This document shows, piece after piece, positions 1 to 6,648 of a stretch of DNA of 8,688 nucleotides; position 1 is the stretch's first letter; each line of letters begins with the position of its first letter. Both the position numbers and the translations under genes were made by a program. Source of the stretch: Chitinophagaceae bacterium (GTDB lineage Bacteria > Bacteroidota > Bacteroidia > Chitinophagales > Chitinophagaceae); contig CANLED010000071.1 of assembly GCA_947489175.1 (NCBI GenBank), positions 1-8,688 of the forward strand, in the 5' to 3' direction. The notes beneath the pieces are model-generated. The model was not told where the DNA came from. It was given only the letters and a program-made list of their open reading frames with translations, and ran no database searches.

Positions 1-56
1 ATAAAGGAAAGTGGAATAGTCAAACTGTGCAATTGGGACTGGGATTAGCTCTTTAA
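1..56 (+). CDS. C-terminal end of a gene cut by the window edge, possibly an outer-membrane beta-barrel protein
   Basis: Only the last 17 codons are present, read in the frame starting at base 3 and ending at the TAA at 54-56. The tail reads KGKWNSQTVQLGLGLAL, with alternating polar and non-polar residues and a hydrophobic end. That pattern resembles the last transmembrane strand of an outer-membrane barrel, but 17 residues are too few to name a family. A second frame ends at the TAG at 46-48 and gives a less barrel-like tail, so the choice of frame is an inference. The strong hairpin terminator 20 bases after the TAA supports a forward gene ending here. Confidence 0.45.
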   Translation, partial: KGKWNSQTVQLGLGLAL

Positions 57-76
57 TACAACCTAGAAGTAATAGT

Positions 77-107
77 AAAAGTCTCGGCAACCGCCGAGAC
101 TTTTTTA
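77..107 (+). terminator. Rho-independent terminator of the upstream gene
   Basis: A perfect hairpin: the arm GTCTCGGC at 81-88 pairs with GCCGAGAC at 93-100 around the loop AACC. The stem extends by four A-T pairs (AAAA at 77-80 with TTTT at 101-104). The T-run at 101-106 follows directly. It separates the partial upstream gene from lon, so lon should have its own promoter between here and base 203. Confidence 0.9.
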
Positions 108-202
108 TTGGCATCAAAGTTGACATATATACGGCAAACACATTTTATACGAAATGATGTTTTTAAATATGACAAGTTGACGTAAAAAACCAAACTAATT
201 TG

Positions 203-2596
203 ATGAAAAATTATATGCAGCAAGAAGATGAAATGGATTTTATGCCAATTATTCCACTAAATGAGGGTGATGGGGATGGAGCGGATGACATTGTTATCCC
301 ATTAGAAATAACCTTGTTGCCACTTCGGAATACGGTGCTTTTCCCCGGCGTAGTAATTCCGATTACAGTTGGAAGAGATAAATCTATTAAAGCCATTGCT
401 GAATCTTATAAAACAGACAAATTGGTAGGGGTTTTGTCTCAGAAAGACAGTAATGTTGAAGATCCAAGCATTTCAGACTTGGTTAGCGTAGGAACTGTTG
501 CGAAAATCATCAAACTAATCAAAATGCCAGATGGCGGCACAACAGCCATTCTTCAAGGGAAAAAACGATTCTTTCTCAAAAAAATCACTGCTGAAGAACC
601 ATATTTCAAAGGAGAAATTGAAGCACTAGATGATGAAATTGTGTTGGATGATAAATCATTTGACGCATCAATTGCTTCTATCAAAGATTTAGCAGGACAA
701 ATCATCCAATTATCTCCCAATATTCCTACAGAGGCTTCCATTATTTTGAGAAATATCGAGAATCCTGCCTTTCTCATTCATTTTGTTGGTAGCAACCTTA
801 ATTGCGAATTGATTGAAAAGCAGCAATTGCTTGAAATGAATGATATGAGGGGAAGGGCAGAAATGTTGTTGAAACTACTTCAAAATGAATTGCAGTTTGT
901 GGAACTAAAAAATAAGGTTACCACAAAAACAAAAACAGAACTCGATAAGCAGCAGAGAGAATATTTCTTGCAGCAGCAATTGAAAAGTATCAAAGAAGAA
1001 CTTGGAGGTGATAGCAATGATAGAGAGTTACAGGAAATGAAGAAAAAAGGCGATTTAAAAAAATGGCCACAGGCAGCGAAGGAATTGTTCCAAAAGGAGA
1101 TTGAGAAATTGGAAAGAATGCACCCAAGTACGCCAGATTATTCTACTATTTACAACCATGTTGATTTGATGCTAGACCTGCCTTGGGATGAAGTAACTAA
1201 AGATAGTTACGACCTAAAAAAGGCTAAAAAAGTGTTAGACAACGATCATTATGGGATGGAAAAAATCAAGGAAAGAATCCTTGAATATTTAGCCGTTCTT
1301 AAACTAAAAGGGGATATGAAAAGCCCCATACTCTGCTTTGTTGGTCCTCCTGGTATTGGAAAAACATCCTTAGGTAAAAGTATTTCAAATGCAATTGGCA
1401 GAAAATATGTCCGTTTCAGTCTAGGTGGATTGCATGATGAAAGCGAGATTAGGGGACATCGTAAAACCTATATTGGCGCAATGCCAGGAAGAATTTTGCA
1501 ATCACTTCGAAAAGTAAAATCTTCAAATCCTGTGATGATTCTTGATGAAATTGATAAAGTTGGAAGAGATAACCGAGGTGATCCTTCTTCTGCTTTGTTG
1601 GAAGTGCTTGACCCTGAGCAAAACAATTCTTTTTACGACAACTATCTTGAACTTGAATATGATTTGAGTAAAGTTCTTTTTGTTGCCACAGCAAATGATA
1701 TCCAAAGTATTCAACCAGCTCTTCGAGACAGGCTTGAAATTATTGATTTATCAGGCTATGCTGTTGAAGAAAAAGAAAAAATTGCCCAAAAACACCTTTT
1801 GCCAAAGCAAAAGGAATTGCACGGTTTGAAGGGTCAAAATATAAAGATCAGCACTGCTGTAATGACATTCATCGTTGAGAATTATACCCGTGAAAGTGGC
1901 GTACGCGATTTGGATAGGCAATTGGCAAGCATCATGCGCAGCTTAGCAAAGGTTGTCGCCGTAAAAGGGAAAGTGAAGTCAATACTCACCCAACAAGATG
2001 TACTCAGAATTTTAGGTAGGCCTCGTTATAGCAATGACCTCTATAAAATTGCAAACATGCCAGGAGTGGCTGTGGGATTGGCTTGGACATACGTTGGGGG
2101 AGACATCTTATTTATAGAAACCAGCTTAAGTGATGGCAAGGGAGATTTGCAGTTAACTGGTAATCTTGGTATTGTGATGAAAGAAAGCGCGAGCACTGCT
2201 TTTACCTATTTGCAATCAAATGCAAAAAAAGCCGGTATCGATCCTGAAATGTTCAAAAAGAAAAATGTACATATACACGTACCTGAAGGTGCCGTACCGA
2301 AAGATGGTCCAAGTGCAGGTATTACCATGATGACTGCCCTAGCCTCAGCTTTTACAGGACGAAGGGTAAAACCATTTTTGGCCATGACGGGAGAGATTAC
2401 TTTGCGTGGACAAGTGTTGCCAGTAGGAGGAATAAAGGAAAAAGTGCTTGCTGCAAAAAGGGCTGGTTTAAAAGAAATTATTCTTTGTTGGCAAAATGAA
2501 AAAGACATTATTGACATTGATAAGGAATTTATCAAAGGTGTCAAATTTCATTATGTTAAAACAATGCAACAAGTATTAGAACTGGCCCTTAGTTAA
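203..2596 (+). CDS. lon: ATP-dependent endopeptidase Lon (LonA type)
   Basis: Cytosolic AAA+ serine protease that unfolds and degrades misfolded and regulatory proteins, working as a homohexamer. At 797 residues it has the full LonA length. After an acidic, probably disordered N-terminus (about residues 1-30) comes the substrate-binding LON domain (about 33-240, beginning PLEITLLPLRNTVLFPG) and a charged, helical linker. The ATPase domain has Walker A GPPGIGKT at 381-388 and Walker B VMILDEIDK at 444-452. The protease domain carries the Ser-Lys dyad: Ser704 in PKDGPSAG and Lys747, the second Lys of GGIKEK, 43 residues apart as in E. coli Lon (679/722). I chose the ATG at 203; a TTG directly before it (200) and an in-frame ATG at 215 are alternatives. 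No clear Shine-Dalgarno site, as is usual in Bacteroidota. It stands alone between two terminators, so it is probably monocistronic. No CIRCE-like heat-shock operator is visible upstream. Confidence 0.98.
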   Translation: MKNYMQQEDEMDFMPIIPLNEGDGDGADDIVIPLEITLLPLRNTVLFPGVVIPITVGRDKSIKAIAESYKTDKLVGVLSQKDSNVEDPSISDLVSVGTVAKIIKLIKMPDGGTTAILQGKKRFFLKKITAEEPYFKGEIEALDDEIVLDDKSFDASIASIKDLAGQIIQLSPNIPTEASIILRNIENPAFLIHFVGSNLNCELIEKQQLLEMNDMRGRAEMLLKLLQNELQFVELKNKVTTKTKTELDKQQREYFLQQQLKSIKEELGGDSNDRELQEMKKKGDLKKWPQAAKELFQKEIEKLERMHPSTPDYSTIYNHVDLMLDLPWDEVTKDSYDLKKAKKVLDNDHYGMEKIKERILEYLAVLKLKGDMKSPILCFVGPPGIGKTSLGKSISNAIGRKYVRFSLGGLHDESEIRGHRKTYIGAMPGRILQSLRKVKSSNPVMILDEIDKVGRDNRGDPSSALLEVLDPEQNNSFYDNYLELEYDLSKVLFVATANDIQSIQPALRDRLEIIDLSGYAVEEKEKIAQKHLLPKQKELHGLKGQNIKISTAVMTFIVENYTRESGVRDLDRQLASIMRSLAKVVAVKGKVKSILTQQDVLRILGRPRYSNDLYKIANMPGVAVGLAWTYVGGDILFIETSLSDGKGDLQLTGNLGIVMKESASTAFTYLQSNAKKAGIDPEMFKKKNVHIHVPEGAVPKDGPSAGITMMTALASAFTGRRVKPFLAMTGEITLRGQVLPVGGIKEKVLAAKRAGLKEIILCWQNEKDIIDIDKEFIKGVKFHYVKTMQQVLELALS

Positions 2597-2641
2597 TTCT
2601 TTATTAAGTAGTAAACTTTTTATTTAGCTTATTGTTATAAA

Positions 2642-2672
2642 AACCTGAGGGCATAACGCTCTCAAGTTGGTT
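2642..2672 (+). other. Hairpin in the 3' untranslated region of lon
   Basis: TGAGGGC at 2646-2652 pairs with GCTCTCA at 2658-2664 (one G-T wobble) around the loop ATAAC. An outer AACC/GGTT pairing (2642-2645 with 2669-2672) is possible across a four-base bulge. No T-run follows, so it is not a terminator by itself. It precedes the real terminator by about 20 bases and may protect the 3' end of the mRNA, which is an inference. Confidence 0.45.
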
Positions 2673-2691
2673 GTTTAAGGGTTTAAGATTT

Positions 2692-2722
2692 TCCCCCATT
2701 TTTATGGGGGATTTTCGTTTTT
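2692..2722 (+). terminator. Rho-independent terminator of lon
   Basis: Eight perfect base pairs, TCCCCCAT at 2692-2699 with ATGGGGGA at 2704-2711, around a TTTT loop and followed by the T-rich tail TTTTCGTTTTT. It lies about 95 bases after the lon stop and 26 bases before the porQ start. It should end the lon transcript and isolate porQ from it. Confidence 0.85.
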
Positions 2723-2747
2723 AGCTAATCTTAGCATAATTTCGGAT

Positions 2748-3773
2748 ATGGTAAAAAAATGTTTGTTTTATTTCTTTCTGATGCTGCATGCAGCTTTCCT
2801 ACAAGGACAAACATTGGGAGGAAGTTCATTATACAATTTTTTGAAAATTCCTCCACATCCACAGGTAGGGGCACTTGGGGGTAGAAATATTTCTACTTTT
2901 TCTGGTGAATTGGCTTTGGCTCTTGAAAATCCATCTTTGTTAAGAGCATCAAACCACGGAAATATATCATCAAACTTCACTTTTTTTGCCCCAACCCTAA
3001 CCATGTTAAATGCTAACGGTGCATTTAATCTCCCTAAAATTGCTACAACTTTTGCTATTTCTGCCAACCACCTTCAATATGGAAACATCGACCAAACAGA
3101 TGCTTCCGGAAATACCTTAGGAATTTTTAATCCTTATGATCAAGTGTTTCAATTAACAGCATCTCGCAGTTATAATGAAAAATGGAATTATGGCATTTCA
3201 TTAAAATATGTGAATTCAAAATATGGTGCTTATAAAAGTAGTGCCATTGCTTCTGATGTCGGATTGACTTATTATGACGAAGAACGCCTTTTTCAAGCAG
3301 GATTTTCGGCACGCAACATGGGTACTCAAATTAGTACCTACGCAGGAATAGGGGAAGATCTGCCATTTGACCTTTCACTTGGAATAACTAAACAATTAGA
3401 AAAAGCACCCATTCGCTTTTCGATAACGGCACAGCGCATTCATCAATTTGATATCATATACAAGGACTCAATTTTTAATACAGATAACTTTGACATCAAC
3501 CCTAGAAATAAATTTGTCAATAAATTGTTGAGCCACTTTGTGGTAGCAACAGATATTTTGTTGGGTGACAAGTTTGTATTTACTGCTGGATATAATTTTC
3601 TGAGAAGAAAGGAATTGATTATCCCCAACCTGTCTAACGGCTTAACAGGAGTCAGTTATGGATTAAAAGTTAAGTTAAATCGCTTAGATTTTTACTTCAG
3701 CAGGTCACATTACCAAAGTAACACTGCGTTTACTCAGGTTGGAATTTCGTATAAATTAATCGAAGAAGATTGA
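2748..3773 (+). CDS. porQ: Type IX secretion system protein PorQ
   Basis: Outer-membrane beta-barrel protein of the T9SS. In Porphyromonas gingivalis, PorQ belongs to the attachment complex with PorU, PorV and PorZ and holds PorZ at the surface, where cargo proteins are processed and joined to lipopolysaccharide. The 341-residue length fits the family. Residues 1-20 form a signal peptide (two lysines, then a hydrophobic run, likely cleavage near Gly20/Gln21). The mature start matches the PorQ pattern: YNFLKIPPHPQVGALGG at 29-45, then NPSLL at 61-65. The rest is rich in short amphipathic strands typical of a barrel, and the end (VGISYKLIEED) follows a last-strand pattern. The other T9SS genes are not in this window, which is normal because they are scattered. 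No promoter with a perfect -7 box is visible; TAATTTCG at 2737-2744 has one mismatch but sits too close to the ATG. Its stop at 3771-3773 touches the stop of the convergent peptidase gene. Confidence 0.88.
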   Translation: MVKKCLFYFFLMLHAAFLQGQTLGGSSLYNFLKIPPHPQVGALGGRNISTFSGELALALENPSLLRASNHGNISSNFTFFAPTLTMLNANGAFNLPKIATTFAISANHLQYGNIDQTDASGNTLGIFNPYDQVFQLTASRSYNEKWNYGISLKYVNSKYGAYKSSAIASDVGLTYYDEERLFQAGFSARNMGTQISTYAGIGEDLPFDLSLGITKQLEKAPIRFSITAQRIHQFDIIYKDSIFNTDNFDINPRNKFVNKLLSHFVVATDILLGDKFVFTAGYNFLRRKELIIPNLSNGLTGVSYGLKVKLNRLDFYFSRSHYQSNTAFTQVGISYKLIEED

Positions 3774-4886
3774 CTAGAAATAGCTCAACTTAGTTTTTGG
3801 TGTTAACACCAAGAGGGTTTCATACATTAATCTAATGGTTTCTTCTATATCATCTTTGTGTAGCATCTCAACGGTGGTATGCATGTACTTTAAGGGGATG
3901 GAAATCAATACAGAGGGGCACCCATCATTAGCGTAAGCAAAAGATTCGGTATCTGTTCCAGTGCTACGGCTAACAGTACGCATCTGAACAGGGATGTTGT
4001 TTTTTTCAGCAACTTCTTCCACTAAAGAAAGTAATTTATTGTGGACGGCCGGACCAAATGCTAAGGAAGGACCTTTTCCACAAGCTACATCACCTTCTAT
4101 GATTTTATTCACCATGGGTGTGGTTGTGTCATGGGTAACATCTGTAATGATGGCAATGTCTGGTTTGATTCTACGTGCAATCATTTCTGCACCACGCAGC
4201 CCAATTTCCTCTTGAACAGCATTAACAACGTAAAGTCCATAAGGGAGCTTCTTTTTATTCTCTTTTAACAACCTTGCAACTTCGGCAATCATAAATCCAC
4301 CAACACGGTTGTCCATCGCCCTTCCAATAAGATAGTTGTAAGCCAATTCGTCATATCCCTCTTCATAGGTAGCCACTGCACCAATATGAATACCCAATTG
4401 TTCTACTTCTTTTTTATTTTTAGCGCCACAATCCAAGAAAAGGTTTTCAACAGAGGGCGAAGTTTCTTTTCGGTCACTTCCTCCCATTCTTGTATGTATA
4501 GCTGGCCATCCAAAGACAGCTTTCACCATTCCTTTTTTTCCATGAATTAAAACACGTTTTCCAGGTGCAATCTGATGATCAACACCGCCATTGCGCTTCA
4601 GGTAAATCAAGCCTTCGCTTGTAATATAATTTACAAACCAACTTATTTCATCTGCATGAGCTTCTATAACAACCTTGAATTTTTCATTGGGATTGATGAT
4701 ACCTACCGCTGAACCATAGGGATCTGTATAAATTTCATCCACAAAAGGTTTTAAATAATCAATCCAAACTTTTTGTCCACCAGATTCAAATCCTGTAGGT
4801 GAGGGCGTGTTGATGTAAGTTTTGAGGAAAGAATAAGATATGTCGGACAATAATTTTTTGCTTTTGCCTTTCGCGGATTTTGCCAT
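3774..4886 (-). CDS. M42 family metallo-aminopeptidase (FrvX/TET-like)
   Basis: Cytosolic dinuclear-metal aminopeptidase that trims N-terminal residues from peptides; family members often form large dodecameric tetrahedral shells. At 370 residues it is complete. The expected metal and catalytic residues are present: His77 and Asp79 (EAHADE), bridging Asp192 (AMDNRVGG), the catalytic and metal-binding pair Glu226-Glu227 (VQEEIGLRGA), Asp249 (ITDVTHD), and His336 (KYMHTTVEM) near the C-terminus. STGTDTESF at 308-316 also fits the family. No signal peptide; the first 12 residues are a lysine-rich tail before the catalytic core. It starts at an ATG 27 bases after the lipoprotein gene with no promoter box between, so the two are probably cotranscribed. 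Older annotations call such proteins endoglucanase or cellulase; the conserved residues support a peptidase. The substrate is not readable from sequence. Confidence 0.93.
   Translation of the reverse strand: MAKSAKGKSKKLLSDISYSFLKTYINTPSPTGFESGGQKVWIDYLKPFVDEIYTDPYGSAVGIINPNEKFKVVIEAHADEISWFVNYITSEGLIYLKRNGGVDHQIAPGKRVLIHGKKGMVKAVFGWPAIHTRMGGSDRKETSPSVENLFLDCGAKNKKEVEQLGIHIGAVATYEEGYDELAYNYLIGRAMDNRVGGFMIAEVARLLKENKKKLPYGLYVVNAVQEEIGLRGAEMIARRIKPDIAIITDVTHDTTTPMVNKIIEGDVACGKGPSLAFGPAVHNKLLSLVEEVAEKNNIPVQMRTVSRSTGTDTESFAYANDGCPSVLISIPLKYMHTTVEMLHKDDIEETIRLMYETLLVLTPKTKLSYF
3797..3812. repeat. 16-bp perfect palindrome at a convergent gene junction
   Basis: TTGGTGTTAACACCAA is a perfect inverted repeat lying inside the last codons of the M42 peptidase gene and 24 bases past the porQ stop. 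As RNA it could fold into a 6-bp stem with a TTAA loop; on the plus strand wobble pairs extend it slightly. No T-run follows on either strand, so it is not a classic terminator. It may slow or process the overlapping transcripts, or be a chance result of the encoded Val-Leu-Thr-Pro. Confidence 0.4.
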
Positions 4887-4913
4887 TGTTTTAATAATTT
4901 ATAGACGTACAAC

Positions 4914-5345
4914 TTATCGCTGTATGATGATTGATTGTGTTTTTGCCGTGTCACTTTTATTGCCTTTAGCATCTTTCATCCAAAAGCTAAATACTGCCGT
5001 GTCTGCTCTGTTGCAGCGAGGTTGAAGTTCAATCGGATATATCAGCGTGATTAAAACTTCACCATCAAAATTCATTTTTCTAGGTGTTTCAGGGGGAATC
5101 CTGTACAAAAAAGAATCAATGAAATTGCTGTTGGCACATCTTGTAGTTACTTTTTTCACCCAAATTGTGTCAACAAAATCACCTTCTTTGTCGGTTAAAC
5201 GCATGCGGATTTGAAGGTCATTTCCCGGAATAATAACAGAAGAGCTAACACTCTTGATGTTCAGTTGGGGTTTTGACTGAAAAGATTCCTTGTTGCAAGC
5301 AAGAATAAAGAATAAGAACAGGATAGAAACGTTGAGTTTTGTCAT
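4914..5345 (-). CDS. Small lipoprotein of unknown function
   Basis: A 143-residue protein with a lipoprotein signal peptide: MTKLNVSILFLFFILAC, with Lys3, a hydrophobic stretch, and the lipidated cysteine Cys17 in the box ILAC. The mature part is predicted to be mostly beta strands and includes the acidic turn TDKEGD at 51-56, a style seen in Ig-like/cadherin-like sandwich domains of Bacteroidota lipoproteins. I do not recognise a named family. Two further cysteines, Cys70 and Cys111, could form a disulfide in the periplasm or at the surface. It is first in a reverse-strand pair with the M42 peptidase (27-base gap). A perfect -7 box on the minus strand (5375-5382) lies just upstream, leaving a leader of roughly 20 bases. 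Whether it works with the cytosolic peptidase is unknown; shared transcription alone is weak evidence. Confidence 0.8.
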   Translation of the reverse strand: MTKLNVSILFLFFILACNKESFQSKPQLNIKSVSSSVIIPGNDLQIRMRLTDKEGDFVDTIWVKKVTTRCANSNFIDSFLYRIPPETPRKMNFDGEVLITLIYPIELQPRCNRADTAVFSFWMKDAKGNKSDTAKTQSIIIQR

Positions 5346-5346
5346 G

Positions 5347-5354
5347 TACCTTTG
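5347..5354 (+). promoter_or_regulatory. -7 promoter box for the LuxE-like gene
   Basis: TACCTTTG matches the Bacteroidota housekeeping sigma consensus TAnnTTTG exactly. Transcription would begin a few bases downstream, near 5360. No clear -33 TTG is found at the usual spacing of about 19-21 bases. The box begins one base after the ATG of the divergent lipoprotein gene (5343-5345 on the minus strand). It also covers the TTG at 5352, so that TTG cannot be the translation start of a transcript made from here. Confidence 0.6.
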
Positions 5355-5374
5355 TTAATCATTATTGATCAACT

Positions 5375-5382
5375 CAAAAGTA
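5375..5382 (-). promoter_or_regulatory. -7 promoter box for the lipoprotein-M42 peptidase pair
   Basis: Read on the minus strand this is TACTTTTG, a perfect TAnnTTTG match; the plus strand shows CAAAAGTA. Transcription would start near 5368 and give the lipoprotein mRNA a leader of about 20 bases. A clear -33 element is not visible. It faces the plus-strand box at 5347-5354, with the two boxes only 20 bases apart. Confidence 0.55.
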
Positions 5383-5393
5383 ACCGATTCAGA

Positions 5394-6404
5394 TTGAAAA
5401 ACCTACATGTAGAAGGTCATTTTAAAGAAGATTTAACCGTTATTGATAAAACTCTTTTTATTAATGAGTCTTTAGTCCTTTTTCGCCATCAAGCTAAGCA
5501 GAATTTATTGTATGCTGACTATATTAAAAATTTATCTATTGATGTTGAAAACGTGAATTCTTTACATCAAATACCCTTTTTGCCTATTGGGTTTTTTAAG
5601 TCCCATCAAATTAAAACTGAACAATTTGAGGAGCAATTTATTTTTGAAAGCAGTGGCACCACAACTTCCATTAACAGCAAGCATTATGTCAAAAGTATTG
5701 ATGAGTATCTTCAAAATGCAGAAGAAAATTTTAATGAATTCTATGGGGATATAAAAAACTATTGTGTACTAGCCTTGTTGCCATCATACCTCGAAAGGAG
5801 CAATTCATCTTTGGTTTGCATGGCAGAAGATTTTATCAAAAAAAGTGGACATCCAATGAGTGGGTTTTTTCTCCAAAATCATGAAAAATTACACGAAACT
5901 ATTATTCAATTAGAAAGTGTGGGTCAACCTACATTGCTTATTGGTGTAACCTTTGCCCTGATTGATTTTGCAGAAAAATTTCAAATGAAATTAAGCCATA
6001 CTTTTTTACTAGAAACAGGGGGTATGAAAGGCCGAAGAAAAGAGATGACTAGGTTGGAACTTCACCAGATTCTTACTGAACGTTTGGGGGTGCAGCAGAT
6101 TCATGCGGAATATGGCATGACAGAATTGCTTTCACAAGCATATTCTTTGGGCGACGGAGTATTTAAGACGCCTAAAACAATGAAAATTTTTCTAAGGGCG
6201 TTAGACGATCCTTTTGACATTTGGGCCGAAGAGGATAACAGGGATCAAGCAGGCATCATAAATATTATCGACCTTGCAAATAAACACAGCATTTCATTCA
6301 TAGCTACGGACGACCTAGGGAAATTCTCGCAAAAGGGAGGATTTGAGGTTAGAGGGAGAATCGACAACAGCGATATCAGGGGTTGTAGTTTATTGAGTGT
6401 TTGA
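5394..6404 (+). CDS. LuxE-like acyl-protein synthetase (adenylate-forming enzyme)
   Basis: Member of the LuxE/acyl-protein synthetase branch of the AMP-forming ligases, which activate a carboxylic acid as an acyl-adenylate. Numbered from the start chosen here (336 residues), visible motifs are ESSGTTTS at 85-92 (phosphate-binding loop of LuxE type), LETGGMKGR at 206-214, EYGMTELLSQ at 239-248 (adenylate-forming core motif), ATDDLGKF near 304-311, and the C-terminal GRIDNSDIRGCSLL at 321-334. No ATG lies in frame until well inside the protein. The longest reading begins at a TTG at 5352, but that codon lies inside a promoter box. The next in-frame TTG, at 5394, gives a leader of about 30 bases and a length normal for the family, so I prefer it. 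There are no luxC, luxD or other partner genes here, so the acyl substrate and acceptor are unknown; luminescence is not implied. It is transcribed away from the lipoprotein gene. Confidence 0.85.
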   Translation: MKNLHVEGHFKEDLTVIDKTLFINESLVLFRHQAKQNLLYADYIKNLSIDVENVNSLHQIPFLPIGFFKSHQIKTEQFEEQFIFESSGTTTSINSKHYVKSIDEYLQNAEENFNEFYGDIKNYCVLALLPSYLERSNSSLVCMAEDFIKKSGHPMSGFFLQNHEKLHETIIQLESVGQPTLLIGVTFALIDFAEKFQMKLSHTFLLETGGMKGRRKEMTRLELHQILTERLGVQQIHAEYGMTELLSQAYSLGDGVFKTPKTMKIFLRALDDPFDIWAEEDNRDQAGIINIIDLANKHSISFIATDDLGKFSQKGGFEVRGRIDNSDIRGCSLLSV

Positions 6405-6433
6405 CAAAATGTTTAAATTCCATCAGAAGACTT

Positions 6434-6441
6434 TACATTTG
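6434..6441 (+). promoter_or_regulatory. -7 promoter box for the small membrane protein gene
   Basis: TACATTTG is an exact TAnnTTTG match located 16 bases before the ATG at 6458, so the mRNA leader would be about 10 bases. No convincing -33 TTG is present at normal spacing. Its position supports the ATG at 6458 over the TTG at 6401, which lies upstream of the box. Confidence 0.5.
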
Positions 6442-6457
6442 TTTCAATACGAACTAT

Positions 6458-6625
6458 ATGACTATTCTACAACAAATCGCTACTTACCTTTACCTCCGCA
6501 AAAAAGATCCTGATACACCAAATTCCTCATTTGTAAAGTACATGCATGGTATTAATAGGATTTCTATTCTCTTGTTTCTATTTGCAATTGTGGTGATTGT
6601 TGTTAAGCTAATCATCAAGAAATAA
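6458..6625 (+). CDS. Small single-pass membrane protein (resembles DUF6728)
   Basis: A 55-residue protein starting MTILQQIATYLYLRKKDPDT. An amphipathic N-terminal helix and a basic KKDP motif precede the conserved-looking stretch KYMHGINRISI. One hydrophobic helix follows (about residues 33-52, ILLFLFAIVVIVVKLI), and the protein ends in lysines. From memory this matches a short Bacteroidota family of unknown function (DUF6728), which I could not verify. The predicted topology is a cytoplasmic N-terminus with one inner-membrane segment, although both ends are basic. The same frame is open upstream to a TTG at 6401 that overlaps the LuxE-like stop, but that extension is unlike the family and precedes the promoter box. 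It converges on lpxB with 23 bases between stops and no visible terminator. Confidence 0.75.
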   Translation: MTILQQIATYLYLRKKDPDTPNSSFVKYMHGINRISILLFLFAIVVIVVKLIIKK

Positions 6626-6648
6626 GGTTTTGTTGAATGGTGAGCTAT

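Noticed and set aside
120..171. Possible lon promoter: TTGACA at 120-125, or the near-match TAAATATG at 164-171
   Set aside because: The TTGACA has no good -10 at normal spacing (TATACG is 20 bases on), and TAAATATG has one mismatch with no -33 element. lon needs a promoter here, but neither candidate is convincing.
200..202. TTG as the start codon of lon
   Set aside because: An ATG follows immediately at 203; the TTG would add only one residue and is not needed.
2206..2544. Reverse open frame of 112 codons inside lon
   Set aside because: It lies fully opposite the conserved Lon protease domain and shows no motif; a shadow frame.
2737..2744. TAATTTCG as the porQ promoter box
   Set aside because: One mismatch to TAnnTTTG, and transcription would begin at or after the porQ ATG at 2748.
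3774..4886. Endoglucanase/cellulase label for the M42 gene
   Set aside because: All dinuclear-metal peptidase residues are present and no glycosidase features are visible; the label is a historic misannotation of this family.
6401..6457. N-terminal extension of the small membrane protein from the TTG at 6401
   Set aside because: The extension covers the promoter box TACATTTG, overlaps the stop of the LuxE-like gene, and reads as unstructured sequence before the family-like start MTILQQIATYLYLRKK.
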